Assembly (NCBI RefSeq): GCF_008973825.1 | Contig: NZ_WCHR01000012.1 | Location: forward strand, 1-64,000 | From: Gemmobacter serpentinus | GTDB taxonomy: Bacteria > Pseudomonadota > Alphaproteobacteria > Rhodobacterales > Rhodobacteraceae | Length of the DNA stretch: 64,000 nt | Reading direction: 5' to 3' | Shown here: positions 30,173 through 37,761 of the stretch, one piece after another | Position numbering within the stretch: position 1 is the first letter of the stretch | How the letters are laid out: each line of letters begins with the position of its first letter | Notes under the pieces: model-generated | The model's database searches: none | Seen by the model: the letters and a program-made list of their open reading frames with translations, nothing else | Told to the model about the DNA's origin: nothing | Translations under genes and position numbers: made by a program

Positions 30173-30766
30173 ATGGCACGCAAAACTGGTTCCCATTCCG
30201 AAATCACCGGCCCGCGCATCCGCGCCGCGGCGGAGCGGCTGTTTGCGCGGCATGGCTATGCTGCGGTCTCGATGCGGCAGATCGCGGCTGAGGTGGGTGT
30301 GCAGGCCGGGGCGCTCTATCTTTACACCCCCGACAAGCAGAGCCTGCTGGCCGATATGATGCGCAGCCATCTGGAGGATCTGTTGGAGGCTTTGGCGGCG
30401 CTGCCGGCGTTACCCGATCCCGTCGCGCGTCTGGCACAGTTTGCGCGCTTCCATGTCGGCTATCACATCACCCGGCCCGATGCGGTTTTCGTGGCCTATA
30501 TGGAGTTGCGCAATCTGGAGCCTGCGCATTTCGCCACCGTGGAGGCGCTGCGACGGCGCTATGAGGATGCGCTGGAGGCGATCCTGCAAGCAGGGAAGTC
30601 CGCAGGCCTGTTCAGCCTGCCTGACCCGAAACTGGCCACGCTGGCGCTGATTGCCATGCTGACCGGGGTGACCAACTGGTATCGTGAGGGCGGGCGGCTG
30701 TCGCGCAGCGATGTCGAGGCCATCTATGCCGATATGGCGCTGAAATCTGTGGGGGCTGCGGTGTGA
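30173..30766 (+). CDS. TetR/AcrR-family transcriptional regulator
   Basis: A 197-residue regulator. The N-terminal DNA-binding domain is clear: IRAAAERLFARHGYAAVSMRQIAAEVGVQAGALYLYTPDKQSLLADM. The ligand domain (about 60-197) resembles the TetR_C group linked to acyl-CoA or hydrocarbon responses, but the effector cannot be read. The ATG at 30173 gives the standard length; the frame is open for 10 more codons upstream, which would run through the candidate operator. The nearest downstream gene, a pirin, is convergent, so the regulated target other than itself is not obvious. Confidence 0.9.
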   Translation: MARKTGSHSEITGPRIRAAAERLFARHGYAAVSMRQIAAEVGVQAGALYLYTPDKQSLLADMMRSHLEDLLEALAALPALPDPVARLAQFARFHVGYHITRPDAVFVAYMELRNLEPAHFATVEALRRRYEDALEAILQAGKSAGLFSLPDPKLATLALIAMLTGVTNWYREGGRLSRSDVEAIYADMALKSVGAAV

Positions 30767-30804
30767 TGCCCCAGGGCCAGATAACCGGCCCCGGGGATAT
30801 GCGC

Positions 30805-31725
30805 TCAATGCGCGGGTTTGATGAAGGTGCCGTTGCGCAGATCCTGCATGGCTTGCCGGATTTCGGCGTCGGTGTTCATCACGATCGGGCCGTGCCAGGC
30901 GACCGGCTCCTGAATGGGCGCGCCGGAGATCAGCAGGAAGCGGATGCCCTCGGGCCCGGCTTGCACCGTCACCTCATCGCCGGTGCCGAAATGGACCAGG
31001 GTGCGGTTGCCCGACAGATCGAGGATATTCACCTCTTCGCCGCGCAGCTCTTTCTCGACCAGCACGCCTTGCGGGCGGCTGGCATCGCGGAAGGTGCCGG
31101 AGCCTGCGAAGATATAGGCGAAGGCCCGGCGATAGGTATCGACCTTGAAGCTGCGGCGATGGCCCGGCGGCACCGAGATATCCAGATATTGCGGATCGGC
31201 GGCGATGCCGTCGACCGGGCCGCGCTTGCCCCAGAAGCTGCCGGTGATGACCTTCACACTGGTGCCGTCATCATCGGTGACCACCGGGATATCGGCGGCT
31301 TTCACATCCTGATAGCGCGGCGCGGTCATCTTCAGCGCCGAGGGCAGGTTGGCCCAAAGCTGAAACCCGTGCATCCGCCCATCGGCATCGCCTTGCGGCA
31401 TTTCCTGATGCAGAATGCCCGACCCGGCGGTCATCCATTGCACATCGCCGCCTGAAAGGCTGCCGCGATTGCCAAGGCTGTCGCCGTGTTCGACGGTGCC
31501 GGCAAGCACATAGGTGATGGTCTCGATGCCGCGATGGGGATGCCAGGGAAAGCCCGCCGCATAGGCGCGGGGATCATCATTGCGGAAATCATCGAACATC
31601 AGGAATGGGTCGAAGGTTTCGGGTGCGGTGAAACCGAATGCGCGGTGCAGATGCACGCCTGCGCCCTCCATCGTGGGGCGGGCGCGGCTTTCGGACAGAA
31701 CCGGACGGGTTGCGGTGACGGACAT
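30805..31725 (-). CDS. Pirin family protein
   Basis: A 306-residue bicupin of the pirin family. The metal ligands known from pirins and YhhW are present: His62 and His64 in WHPHRGIETIT, His106 and Glu108 in GILHQEMP. HGFQLWANLP and the C-terminal Pirin_C domain (FLLISGAPIQEPVAWHGPIVMNT) complete it. Bacterial pirins have been linked to quercetin dioxygenase activity or to pyruvate dehydrogenase control; the role here is unknown. GAGGAGG lies before the ATG at 31725, which rejects the longer open frame. Confidence 0.93.
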   Translation of the reverse strand: MSVTATRPVLSESRARPTMEGAGVHLHRAFGFTAPETFDPFLMFDDFRNDDPRAYAAGFPWHPHRGIETITYVLAGTVEHGDSLGNRGSLSGGDVQWMTAGSGILHQEMPQGDADGRMHGFQLWANLPSALKMTAPRYQDVKAADIPVVTDDDGTSVKVITGSFWGKRGPVDGIAADPQYLDISVPPGHRRSFKVDTYRRAFAYIFAGSGTFRDASRPQGVLVEKELRGEEVNILDLSGNRTLVHFGTGDEVTVQAGPEGIRFLLISGAPIQEPVAWHGPIVMNTDAEIRQAMQDLRNGTFIKPAH

Positions 31726-31842
31726 GCTGGCCTCCTCTGCCAATGGGGTGGGATGAGGCAGAGTTAGGCCCGCATCGGCTGCGCGACAATGCGCAGGCGC
31801 GCAGGTTGACTGTGCGCATCTCTGCCGCTTTGCCGAAAAGCA

Positions 31843-31876
31843 GATCGCCCCGCGCCCAGAGGGCTGCGGGGCGATC
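31843..31876 (-). terminator. Terminator after the TadE/TadG cluster
   Basis: GATCGCCCCGC and GCGGGGCGATC flank a short GGGC/GCCC inner stem with a small loop. On the minus strand it is followed by TGCTTTTC. It lies 21 nt past the stop of the last pseudopilin-like gene. Confidence 0.8.
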
Positions 31877-31897
31877 AAAAGCTGCGGATCTATGGGA

Positions 31898-32482
31898 TCA
31901 GTTGCACGCCGCGGGGTTGGTGAAGGCCGGGGCCTGATAGCGCGGCCGCACCACCACGAATTCACCAAATGTCATCGGCACGATTTTCCCGTTGTTGAAG
32001 ACCTTGTAATCCAGCTCGGTTTCGATGATCAACTGACTGGCCCCATCCACCGCTTGCGGCAAGCGCGCGCTGAGCAGCTGCAAGCTGGTGGTGGTCAGTT
32101 GCGGCAGCGGGATGCGATCCAGCGAGCAGGACCAGTTCACCTCATAGCGTTTTCGCACCGCAGAATAGGTGATGCTGGTCAGGCGCACCCGCGGCTCCTG
32201 GTCATTGTCGTTGACCAGATACTGCATCATGTCCTGCAGGCCATTGGCATCGGTCGCGGTCAGGCTTGCCCCCTGCCAGCGCGACAGGATATCGGCGGTG
32301 GTATAGGTCGCCTTCTGCAGCCGGTTCATTGTCGAATAGCCATCCCAGAAGGTGACCATCGACAGCGCCGCCCAAATGGTCAGCGGCAGCATGAACACGG
32401 ATTCGAACACCGCATTGCCGGATTCGTCACGCAGATAGCCAAACAGACGGTGCCGCAGGGCTGAAGTCATGGATGTGAACAT
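31898..32482 (-). CDS. TadE-like pseudopilin-type membrane protein
   Basis: A protein of 194 residues. A cytoplasmic start with FGYLRDESGNAVFESVFMLPLTIWAALSMVTFW is the TadE signature: a Glu shortly after the prepilin-type Gly-Asn junction, then a single membrane helix. The remainder (about 150 residues) should be periplasmic and has no known domain. It is third in a minus-strand set with another TadE-like and a vWA TadG-like gene, 10 bp after the second. A GTG one codon upstream (32485) is an alternative start. A role in surface attachment with Flp/Tad pili is an inference. Confidence 0.8.
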   Translation of the reverse strand: MFTSMTSALRHRLFGYLRDESGNAVFESVFMLPLTIWAALSMVTFWDGYSTMNRLQKATYTTADILSRWQGASLTATDANGLQDMMQYLVNDNDQEPRVRLTSITYSAVRKRYEVNWSCSLDRIPLPQLTTTSLQLLSARLPQAVDGASQLIIETELDYKVFNNGKIVPMTFGEFVVVRPRYQAPAFTNPAACN

Positions 32483-32494
32483 CACGGCGTCACC

Positions 32495-33043
32495 TCACGG
32501 TTCGTTCAGGAAGGCGGAGGAGGCGGTCATGTAATAGTCGCCCATTCCATCCTTCATGAGTGCCGCGCCGATCCCCGTGCCGGGGAAAATGGTATGGGCA
32601 CTGATACAGACACGCAGAACCATCAAAACCTGGCGCGCTTGCGGATTGGAATCCACCGCACCCACCGGGTTGATCGGACGCGACCTGTCCACGCATTCCA
32701 GCGTCGAGGTCGGCATCTGCCAGGTCGTGGTCGAAACCCGTTCAATCGCAAGGTTGAGTGTGGCGTTGCAATCGGTCAGCGATGGCGCGTTGTCACAGAT
32801 CATCTGCTTGATCGCCGCGTGGTTCGGGTTCGGCATCTCGCCCAGCCGGACCGCCCGCGCGGTGATGTCGAGCGCGCGATCCAGAATGGTCTGGCGCACC
32901 GAGAACATCCCGATTTCGAACGACATCATGAACAGCGTCAGATAGATCGGCAGCATGAGGGCGAAGCTTACCGCCATGTAGCCGTCTTCCTCGCGCGCCC
33001 AGCGGACCAGACCGGCGCGCAGCCTGGAGCGGAGCTGGATCAT
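32495..33043 (-). CDS. TadE/TadG-like membrane protein
   Basis: A 182-residue protein. After a basic start, REEDGYMAVSFALMLPIYLTLFMMSFEIGMFSVRQTILDRALD gives the TadE pattern of acidic residues before a single membrane helix, followed by a helical stalk. The periplasmic part has four cysteines (ICDNAPSLTDC, LECVD, RVCISAHT), which could form disulfides. It overlaps the upstream TadG-like gene by 4 bp (ATGA), so the two are translationally coupled. Confidence 0.82.
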   Translation of the reverse strand: MIQLRSRLRAGLVRWAREEDGYMAVSFALMLPIYLTLFMMSFEIGMFSVRQTILDRALDITARAVRLGEMPNPNHAAIKQMICDNAPSLTDCNATLNLAIERVSTTTWQMPTSTLECVDRSRPINPVGAVDSNPQARQVLMVLRVCISAHTIFPGTGIGAALMKDGMGDYYMTASSAFLNEP

Positions 33044-34626
33044 TGCGTCAGCCTCAAGTCACTGATCTGGTTGGCGATCGACTGGAACACGGTGCTGATT
33101 TCCAGCCCCTGCGCATCATAGTAATGCGCGTCAGAACTGGCGCAGCCACGGATCTGGGTCTTGCCGTTGGTGGGGGCCTCGAACGCAATGCCATAGATCA
33201 CGACGCCCGCATTCTTGGCTGCGGTGCAAACCTGTTGGAGACGGGCGTTTTTGGTCGAGTAGACCGAAGTCATCATTTCGTTGACCTTGGTCGTGTAGCT
33301 TGTGCCCATTGGACGCTGATAGAAGGTATATGCGACGTTCTTGACCGAATACAGCTCGAACAGCTGAACCCACGTTTGTTGGGACGACCCCGATGGCGGT
33401 GCGGTTTTCCAAGTCGCACTGTCCGGGAAGAAGTAATCAGCGTTGGTGTTCGCCCGATCAAAATAGGCAGCCGTCTGCCCGGAGTTATTACGCCAGACAT
33501 GGGATTTGCCGGTGCGATAGGGGTCCAGAAGCTTGTACTCGGTCGTGTTCTCGCCATCGGTCATCACGACAAGCACCTTGATGGTTTCTTGCGGATTGAA
33601 TGCCAGCGGCCGAGGTGCGAATTGCGGCGCGACCTTGCCTTTTGCGATCATCCCGGCGATCACCGGACGGGCATTGGGATCAAGAAGCAGCGCCCCCCAC
33701 TTCACGCCGAGGTCGATTGAGGTGTTGCCGTCCACGACAAGACCATTGATTTTAGCTTTCAGTTCGGCTGCCGAAGAGCTGATCGGCATCACATAGTTTG
33801 ACGCAAGAAGCGTGTCAGTATTCCATGTTTTGAACCAAGTGCAGTTCGTGTTCGATGTCAGGCTGGTGGTAGTGCCGAAAGGATCGAAATTGGCGTTATG
33901 TTGGAAAGCCCGCGTTGTTGAGAGCGATATCGAGCCGAATACGTCGTCGGGCAACTCCACGCAGGAAGTGCGGTCTTGGGTCGGGATCCTTGTCACATTG
34001 AACTGTTCCATAAGATCTGGACCAAGATTGACCTGCGCCGAATAGGGCACGATCGAGATCGACGCCTTGCCGGGTTCGGAATTGGTCAGGATGGTATCGA
34101 CGAAATTCCGCGCGGCCGGGCGCAGGTTGTTGATCCGCGATCCGCCCATCGAACCCGAGATATCAAGCACAAGCGAGATCTCGACATTGGAAATCCGCTC
34201 TTCCGCGGTGCTGTTGGCCAGGATGCGGAACTCGTCAATGCCGAGCATGTTCAGGAAATAGGGATTGGAATCGGCATCGACATTGGCCTGAACCGTGCGA
34301 AAGTTCAGGCCCTGGCTGACATCGACGCCCTGCAGATATTGCGACATGCCGGCCTTGGCGAAGTAATCCTCCACCACCAGCTTGGGATCAAGCTGCTGCT
34401 TCAGGCTGGCTGCGGCCAGGACGCTGTTGTCGAGGGTCTGCTGCAAGCTCACGCGTTTTTCTTCGTGTCGCATCACATCGACGCCCATGCCGCCGATGGC
34501 CAGCATCAGAAAGAGCATCGACACCGTCATCGGGTAGATGGAGCCATCTTCCCCTTTGCCGAATGCCGTCACCCTGTTGCGCAATGATCCGACTGCACGC
34601 AGCCCCTTCTTCACATCCATGTCCAT
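33040..34626 (-). CDS. TadG-like protein with von Willebrand factor A domain
   Basis: About 528 residues. The N-terminus has one membrane helix (DGSIYPMTVSMLFLMLAIGGMGVDVMRHEEKRVSLQQTLDNSVLAAA), the TadG/Flp_N pattern. A vWA domain follows with a complete MIDAS start: LVLDISGSMGGSRI (Asp-x-Ser-x-Ser). Later, IKVLVVMTDGENTTEY supplies the metal-site Asp. vWA TadG proteins are thought to act at the cell surface in adhesion. The ATG at 34626 is favoured; a TTG two codons before it and an ATG two codons after it are alternatives. The secretion ATPase, secretin and Flp pilin genes of a full tad locus are not in this window. Confidence 0.85.
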   Translation of the reverse strand: MDMDVKKGLRAVGSLRNRVTAFGKGEDGSIYPMTVSMLFLMLAIGGMGVDVMRHEEKRVSLQQTLDNSVLAAASLKQQLDPKLVVEDYFAKAGMSQYLQGVDVSQGLNFRTVQANVDADSNPYFLNMLGIDEFRILANSTAEERISNVEISLVLDISGSMGGSRINNLRPAARNFVDTILTNSEPGKASISIVPYSAQVNLGPDLMEQFNVTRIPTQDRTSCVELPDDVFGSISLSTTRAFQHNANFDPFGTTTSLTSNTNCTWFKTWNTDTLLASNYVMPISSSAAELKAKINGLVVDGNTSIDLGVKWGALLLDPNARPVIAGMIAKGKVAPQFAPRPLAFNPQETIKVLVVMTDGENTTEYKLLDPYRTGKSHVWRNNSGQTAAYFDRANTNADYFFPDSATWKTAPPSGSSQQTWVQLFELYSVKNVAYTFYQRPMGTSYTTKVNEMMTSVYSTKNARLQQVCTAAKNAGVVIYGIAFEAPTNGKTQIRGCASSDAHYYDAQGLEISTVFQSIANQISDLRLTQ

Positions 34627-35026
34627 TTCCAAAGCCCTTTCCCGGACCGATCACTCGTATGTCCCACGCACACCGTGTCGAAACGGCGGAATGCGTGCTG
34701 TCCACTGGTCATCAAGCTTCGCACTTGGGGCAGAAATGTGGCGGCGGCGCGGTGTTCGGGGGCGAAATCCGACATGGCCTGCAACAGCGCGCGGCTGGCG
34801 GGTGCCATTGTGCGCGGGCCTGAAACAACAAGCATTAACCGTATGTTAGGATCCGTGTCGGAAGTTGGATCTGTGCCGCAATTCACCGGCCGGGGCGAAT
34901 CGGTGAATGGCCGGTGAAAACTTGATCCATCCCGGCGGTGGAATGGATCGCTGGCAGGAGGGCCGATTGACTTTGCCGGGGGGTGGGGCGTAACTGCGGC
35001 ACCCACGGGACCAGACAGGATCTGAC
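34627..35026. other. Intergenic region with one doubtful small frame
   Basis: About 400 bp between the divergent TadG-like gene and a small membrane-protein gene. On the minus strand a 74-codon frame (34835 to 34611) beginning MLVVSGPRTMAPASRALLQ has coding-like third positions and would overlap the TadG start by 16 bp. It lacks a ribosome-binding site and resembles nothing I know. The AT-richer part at 34830-34870 (TAACATACGGTTAATG on the minus strand) may hold the tad-cluster promoter. Confidence 0.4.
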
Positions 35027-35434
35027 ATGACCGCCGCCCTTGCCGGAGTGCTTCGTAACCAGTTTCCGGCGCTGATCGGCGCGCATCTGCTGATCTGGTT
35101 CGGCATTGCCGGCTTTGCCTATGCGACCGGCGGAACGGTTCTGGTGTCGCTCTGTATTGCCGCAGGTGGTCTGCTTGCCACTTTGCTGGTCTTTGGCCTG
35201 CTTGCGTTGAGCGTGGAGAACAGCCGTCTGCTGATGCGGATTGCTGACGCGACCGAGCGGCAGGGACGTGGTGGGGATCGGCCGGTGGATCGCGGGGCCG
35301 CTGCGGTGATTGCGCCTGTGCCCACAGCACCGCCATCGCCTCAGGCCCCTGCGATACGCCGGGCGCAGGCCGCTGCCGGGCGGATGGAACCTGTGGTGAC
35401 GCTGCGCGGTTCCAACGCGCTGCCGGGGCTTTGA
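35027..35434 (+). CDS. Small membrane protein, function unknown
   Basis: A protein of 135 residues. Two membrane helices are visible (LIGAHLLIWFGIAGFAYATGG and LVSLCIAAGGLLATLLVFGLLAL), then a basic/polar tail with a proline- and alanine-rich stretch (VPTAPPSPQAPAIRRAQAAAG). No family is recognised. It lies 2 bp upstream of the M20 amidohydrolase on the same strand and is probably co-transcribed with it. Confidence 0.6.
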   Translation: MTAALAGVLRNQFPALIGAHLLIWFGIAGFAYATGGTVLVSLCIAAGGLLATLLVFGLLALSVENSRLLMRIADATERQGRGGDRPVDRGAAAVIAPVPTAPPSPQAPAIRRAQAAAGRMEPVVTLRGSNALPGL

Positions 35435-35436
35435 TC

Positions 35437-36579
35437 ATGGCCGGCGAGGTTGTCCCGGCCGATCTGTTGGATCTGCGCCACCGCCTGCACCGCGCGCCGG
35501 AAGTGTCTGGGCAAGAAGCGGGAACGGCCGCAATGGTGCTGGATTTTCTGGCATCGACCAAGCCGGACCAGCTGCTGACCGGGCTTGGCGGGCATGGTCT
35601 GGCGCTGGTCTATGACAGCGGCCTGGCCGGGCCGACCGTGATGATCCGGGCAGAGCTGGACGCGCTGCCCATCGCGGAAACCGGCCAGCCGGATTGGCGA
35701 TCGGGGGTGCCCGGCAAAGGCCATCTTTGTGGTCATGACGGCCATATGACCATCCTTGCCGGTCTGGCACAGGATCTGGCGCAACGCAGACCGGCACAGG
35801 GGCGGGCGGTATTGCTGTTCCAACCTGCGGAAGAGGATGGATCTGGGGCCGCCGCCGTGTTGGCCGATCCGCGGTTCGATGCTATCCGGCCGGATCACGC
35901 CTTTGCGCTGCACAATCTGCCGGGGCTGCCCCTGGGCGTTGCGGTGCTGGAGCCGGGGGCGGCCAATTGCGCCTCGGTCGGGTTGCGGCTGCGGTTTACC
36001 GGGCGCACCGCCCATGCGGCGGAGCCTGACAAGGCGATCAGCCCGGCACGGGCTCTGGCAAATCTGGTGCCTGCACTTTCGGCCCTTGGGCCGGGGGGGG
36101 ATCTGGGGCCTGATTTCCGGCTGGTGACACTGACCCATATGCGGATGGGCGAGCCAGCGTTTGGCATTACCCCCGGGGCGGGGGAATTGTGGGCAACGCT
36201 GCGCTGTCTGTCGGATGAAAACATGGCAGAGCTGAAGTCAGACGCCGTCATGATCGCGCGCGCGGCGGCCGAGGCTGACGGGTTGCAGCTTGAGGTCAGC
36301 TGGCACGACGATTTCGCCGCGAGCCGCAACCACCCGCAAGCGACCGAGGTGCTGCGCGCGGCGCTGGCGGCTGAAGGGGTCACGCGGATCCCGGGCCTGC
36401 CGATGCGGGCGTCTGAGGATTTCGGGCGGTTTTCCAGCGTGGCACAATCGGCAATGTTCTGGTTCGGCGCGGGCGAAGACCATCCGGTGCTGCACGCGCC
36501 CGATTACGACTTTCCCGACAGTCTGATCCCGCCGGGGATCCGTGTCTTCCGCCGCGCCATCGATCTGATCCTGGGCTGA
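35437..36579 (+). CDS. M20-family amidohydrolase (hippuricase-like)
   Basis: A 380-residue zinc amidohydrolase of the M20D group, which includes hippurate hydrolases, N-acyl-amino-acid deacylases and IAA-amino acid hydrolases. VMIRAELDALPIAETG holds the conserved Asp, GHLCGHDGHMTIL the His metal ligands, and LLFQPAEEDGSGAAAVL the catalytic Glu pair. FTGRTAHAAEPDKAISPARAL belongs to the dimerisation domain, and MRASEDFGRF carries the last metal-site region. The ATG at 35437 is preferred over an earlier TTG. The substrate cannot be assigned. Confidence 0.92.
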   Translation: MAGEVVPADLLDLRHRLHRAPEVSGQEAGTAAMVLDFLASTKPDQLLTGLGGHGLALVYDSGLAGPTVMIRAELDALPIAETGQPDWRSGVPGKGHLCGHDGHMTILAGLAQDLAQRRPAQGRAVLLFQPAEEDGSGAAAVLADPRFDAIRPDHAFALHNLPGLPLGVAVLEPGAANCASVGLRLRFTGRTAHAAEPDKAISPARALANLVPALSALGPGGDLGPDFRLVTLTHMRMGEPAFGITPGAGELWATLRCLSDENMAELKSDAVMIARAAAEADGLQLEVSWHDDFAASRNHPQATEVLRAALAAEGVTRIPGLPMRASEDFGRFSSVAQSAMFWFGAGEDHPVLHAPDYDFPDSLIPPGIRVFRRAIDLILG

Positions 36580-36635
36580 AGGGCGGCGGGGCGGTTCGTG
36601 GGCGATGGCCGGCTTTGCGAGGCAGGGCTGGCGGA

Positions 36636-37520
36636 TCAGTCCAGCTGCGCCCGCCATAGCCGCCACCATTTCACCCATAGCTCTGCCATTTCCTCGGGGT
36701 CCCCGGCCAGAAGCCGGGCCCCCAGCGGAAAGGCTGCGGCCTCGATCCCGGCCTGCGCATCGGTGATGCGGGCGGCCAGGCTTTCGCGCAGGGATGGCAC
36801 CGCCACGTCATCGGGCAGGGCGTCGAGATGCAATGCCAGTTCCGCCAGATCGTGATGCAGGCCCAGCGTCTCGCCAAGGCGTCCCGCTTCATCGGCGATG
36901 GGTTTCATCATCGCGGGCCAGACCGGCGCGAAGAGGCGAGCCTGATACCAGAGATCCTTCACCCGCTTGCGCAGATCATGCAACGCCTCTGCCGTGCCGT
37001 TGTCGCGGGCAAGGCGCAACTGGCGGCGCGCCTTTTCGCGGGTGGTCGCAAGGCCCTCGACCAGCACGCGGCGGTCGCTGCCCTGCACGGACCAGCTTTC
37101 GACGCGCAGCACCAGCCCATCGAACAGGTTGCGCAGCCGATCGGGATCGGCGGGCGGGGCCTGGGGCAGCGTTTCGGCCTCGACGGCGAGATGGGCGCGA
37201 AGCGCCAGCATCTGCGGGCCGTCCTCGGGCTCGATCAGGCGGTCCAATGTGGCCAGACGCACCACGGCATCGCGCTGCGCGGCCAACAGCCGTGCCGCAT
37301 CGCGCAGCAGCACAGTCTCGGCTGGTTGCACACGCGGCAGGCCGGATCGCATCAGCCGCAACAGCGCGCGCAGCTTCTTGACCCGTTTGCGGATATCATG
37401 GATCCCGGCGGGGTCGGGCGTATCGGCAAGGGTCGTGCGGATGGGCGCGATCTGGCTTTGGGCAATGCGGTGCAGGGCATCGCTGAGCGAGCCGTCCCGC
37501 AGATCGAAACGATAGGACAT
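36636..37520 (-). CDS. CHAD domain protein
   Basis: A 294-residue helical CHAD protein. CHAD domains bind inorganic polyphosphate through conserved histidines and basic residues. Two repeats are visible: GIHDIRKRVKKLRALLRLMR and EALHDLRKRVKDLWYQARLF, each with the His-x2-(R/K)(K/R) pattern. No CYTH partner domain is fused or adjacent, though the two are often associated. GGAGGCTGT precedes the ATG. It is divergent from the beta-helix gene. Confidence 0.9.
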   Translation of the reverse strand: MSYRFDLRDGSLSDALHRIAQSQIAPIRTTLADTPDPAGIHDIRKRVKKLRALLRLMRSGLPRVQPAETVLLRDAARLLAAQRDAVVRLATLDRLIEPEDGPQMLALRAHLAVEAETLPQAPPADPDRLRNLFDGLVLRVESWSVQGSDRRVLVEGLATTREKARRQLRLARDNGTAEALHDLRKRVKDLWYQARLFAPVWPAMMKPIADEAGRLGETLGLHHDLAELALHLDALPDDVAVPSLRESLAARITDAQAGIEAAAFPLGARLLAGDPEEMAELWVKWWRLWRAQLD

Positions 37521-37761
37521 ACAGCCTCCGGGGCCAATTTTGTCTTGGGCCTATCACGGCGCGGGTAACGTCGGGATGAAGTTTTTGCGAAGGAAATATG
37601 ACGTGACTGGCCGGGGCCGTTGCAGTCTGCCCCGCGGCCCGTGCGCTGGTCTGACAGGCGCTTAACCCCTGCTTGCTACCCCTTGGGTCTGGATGCGGGC
37701 ACCCGTTCGGTGCCCTGCGGGACCGGGCAAGCATTGGGCACAGCAACGAGGGCCGGACAAG

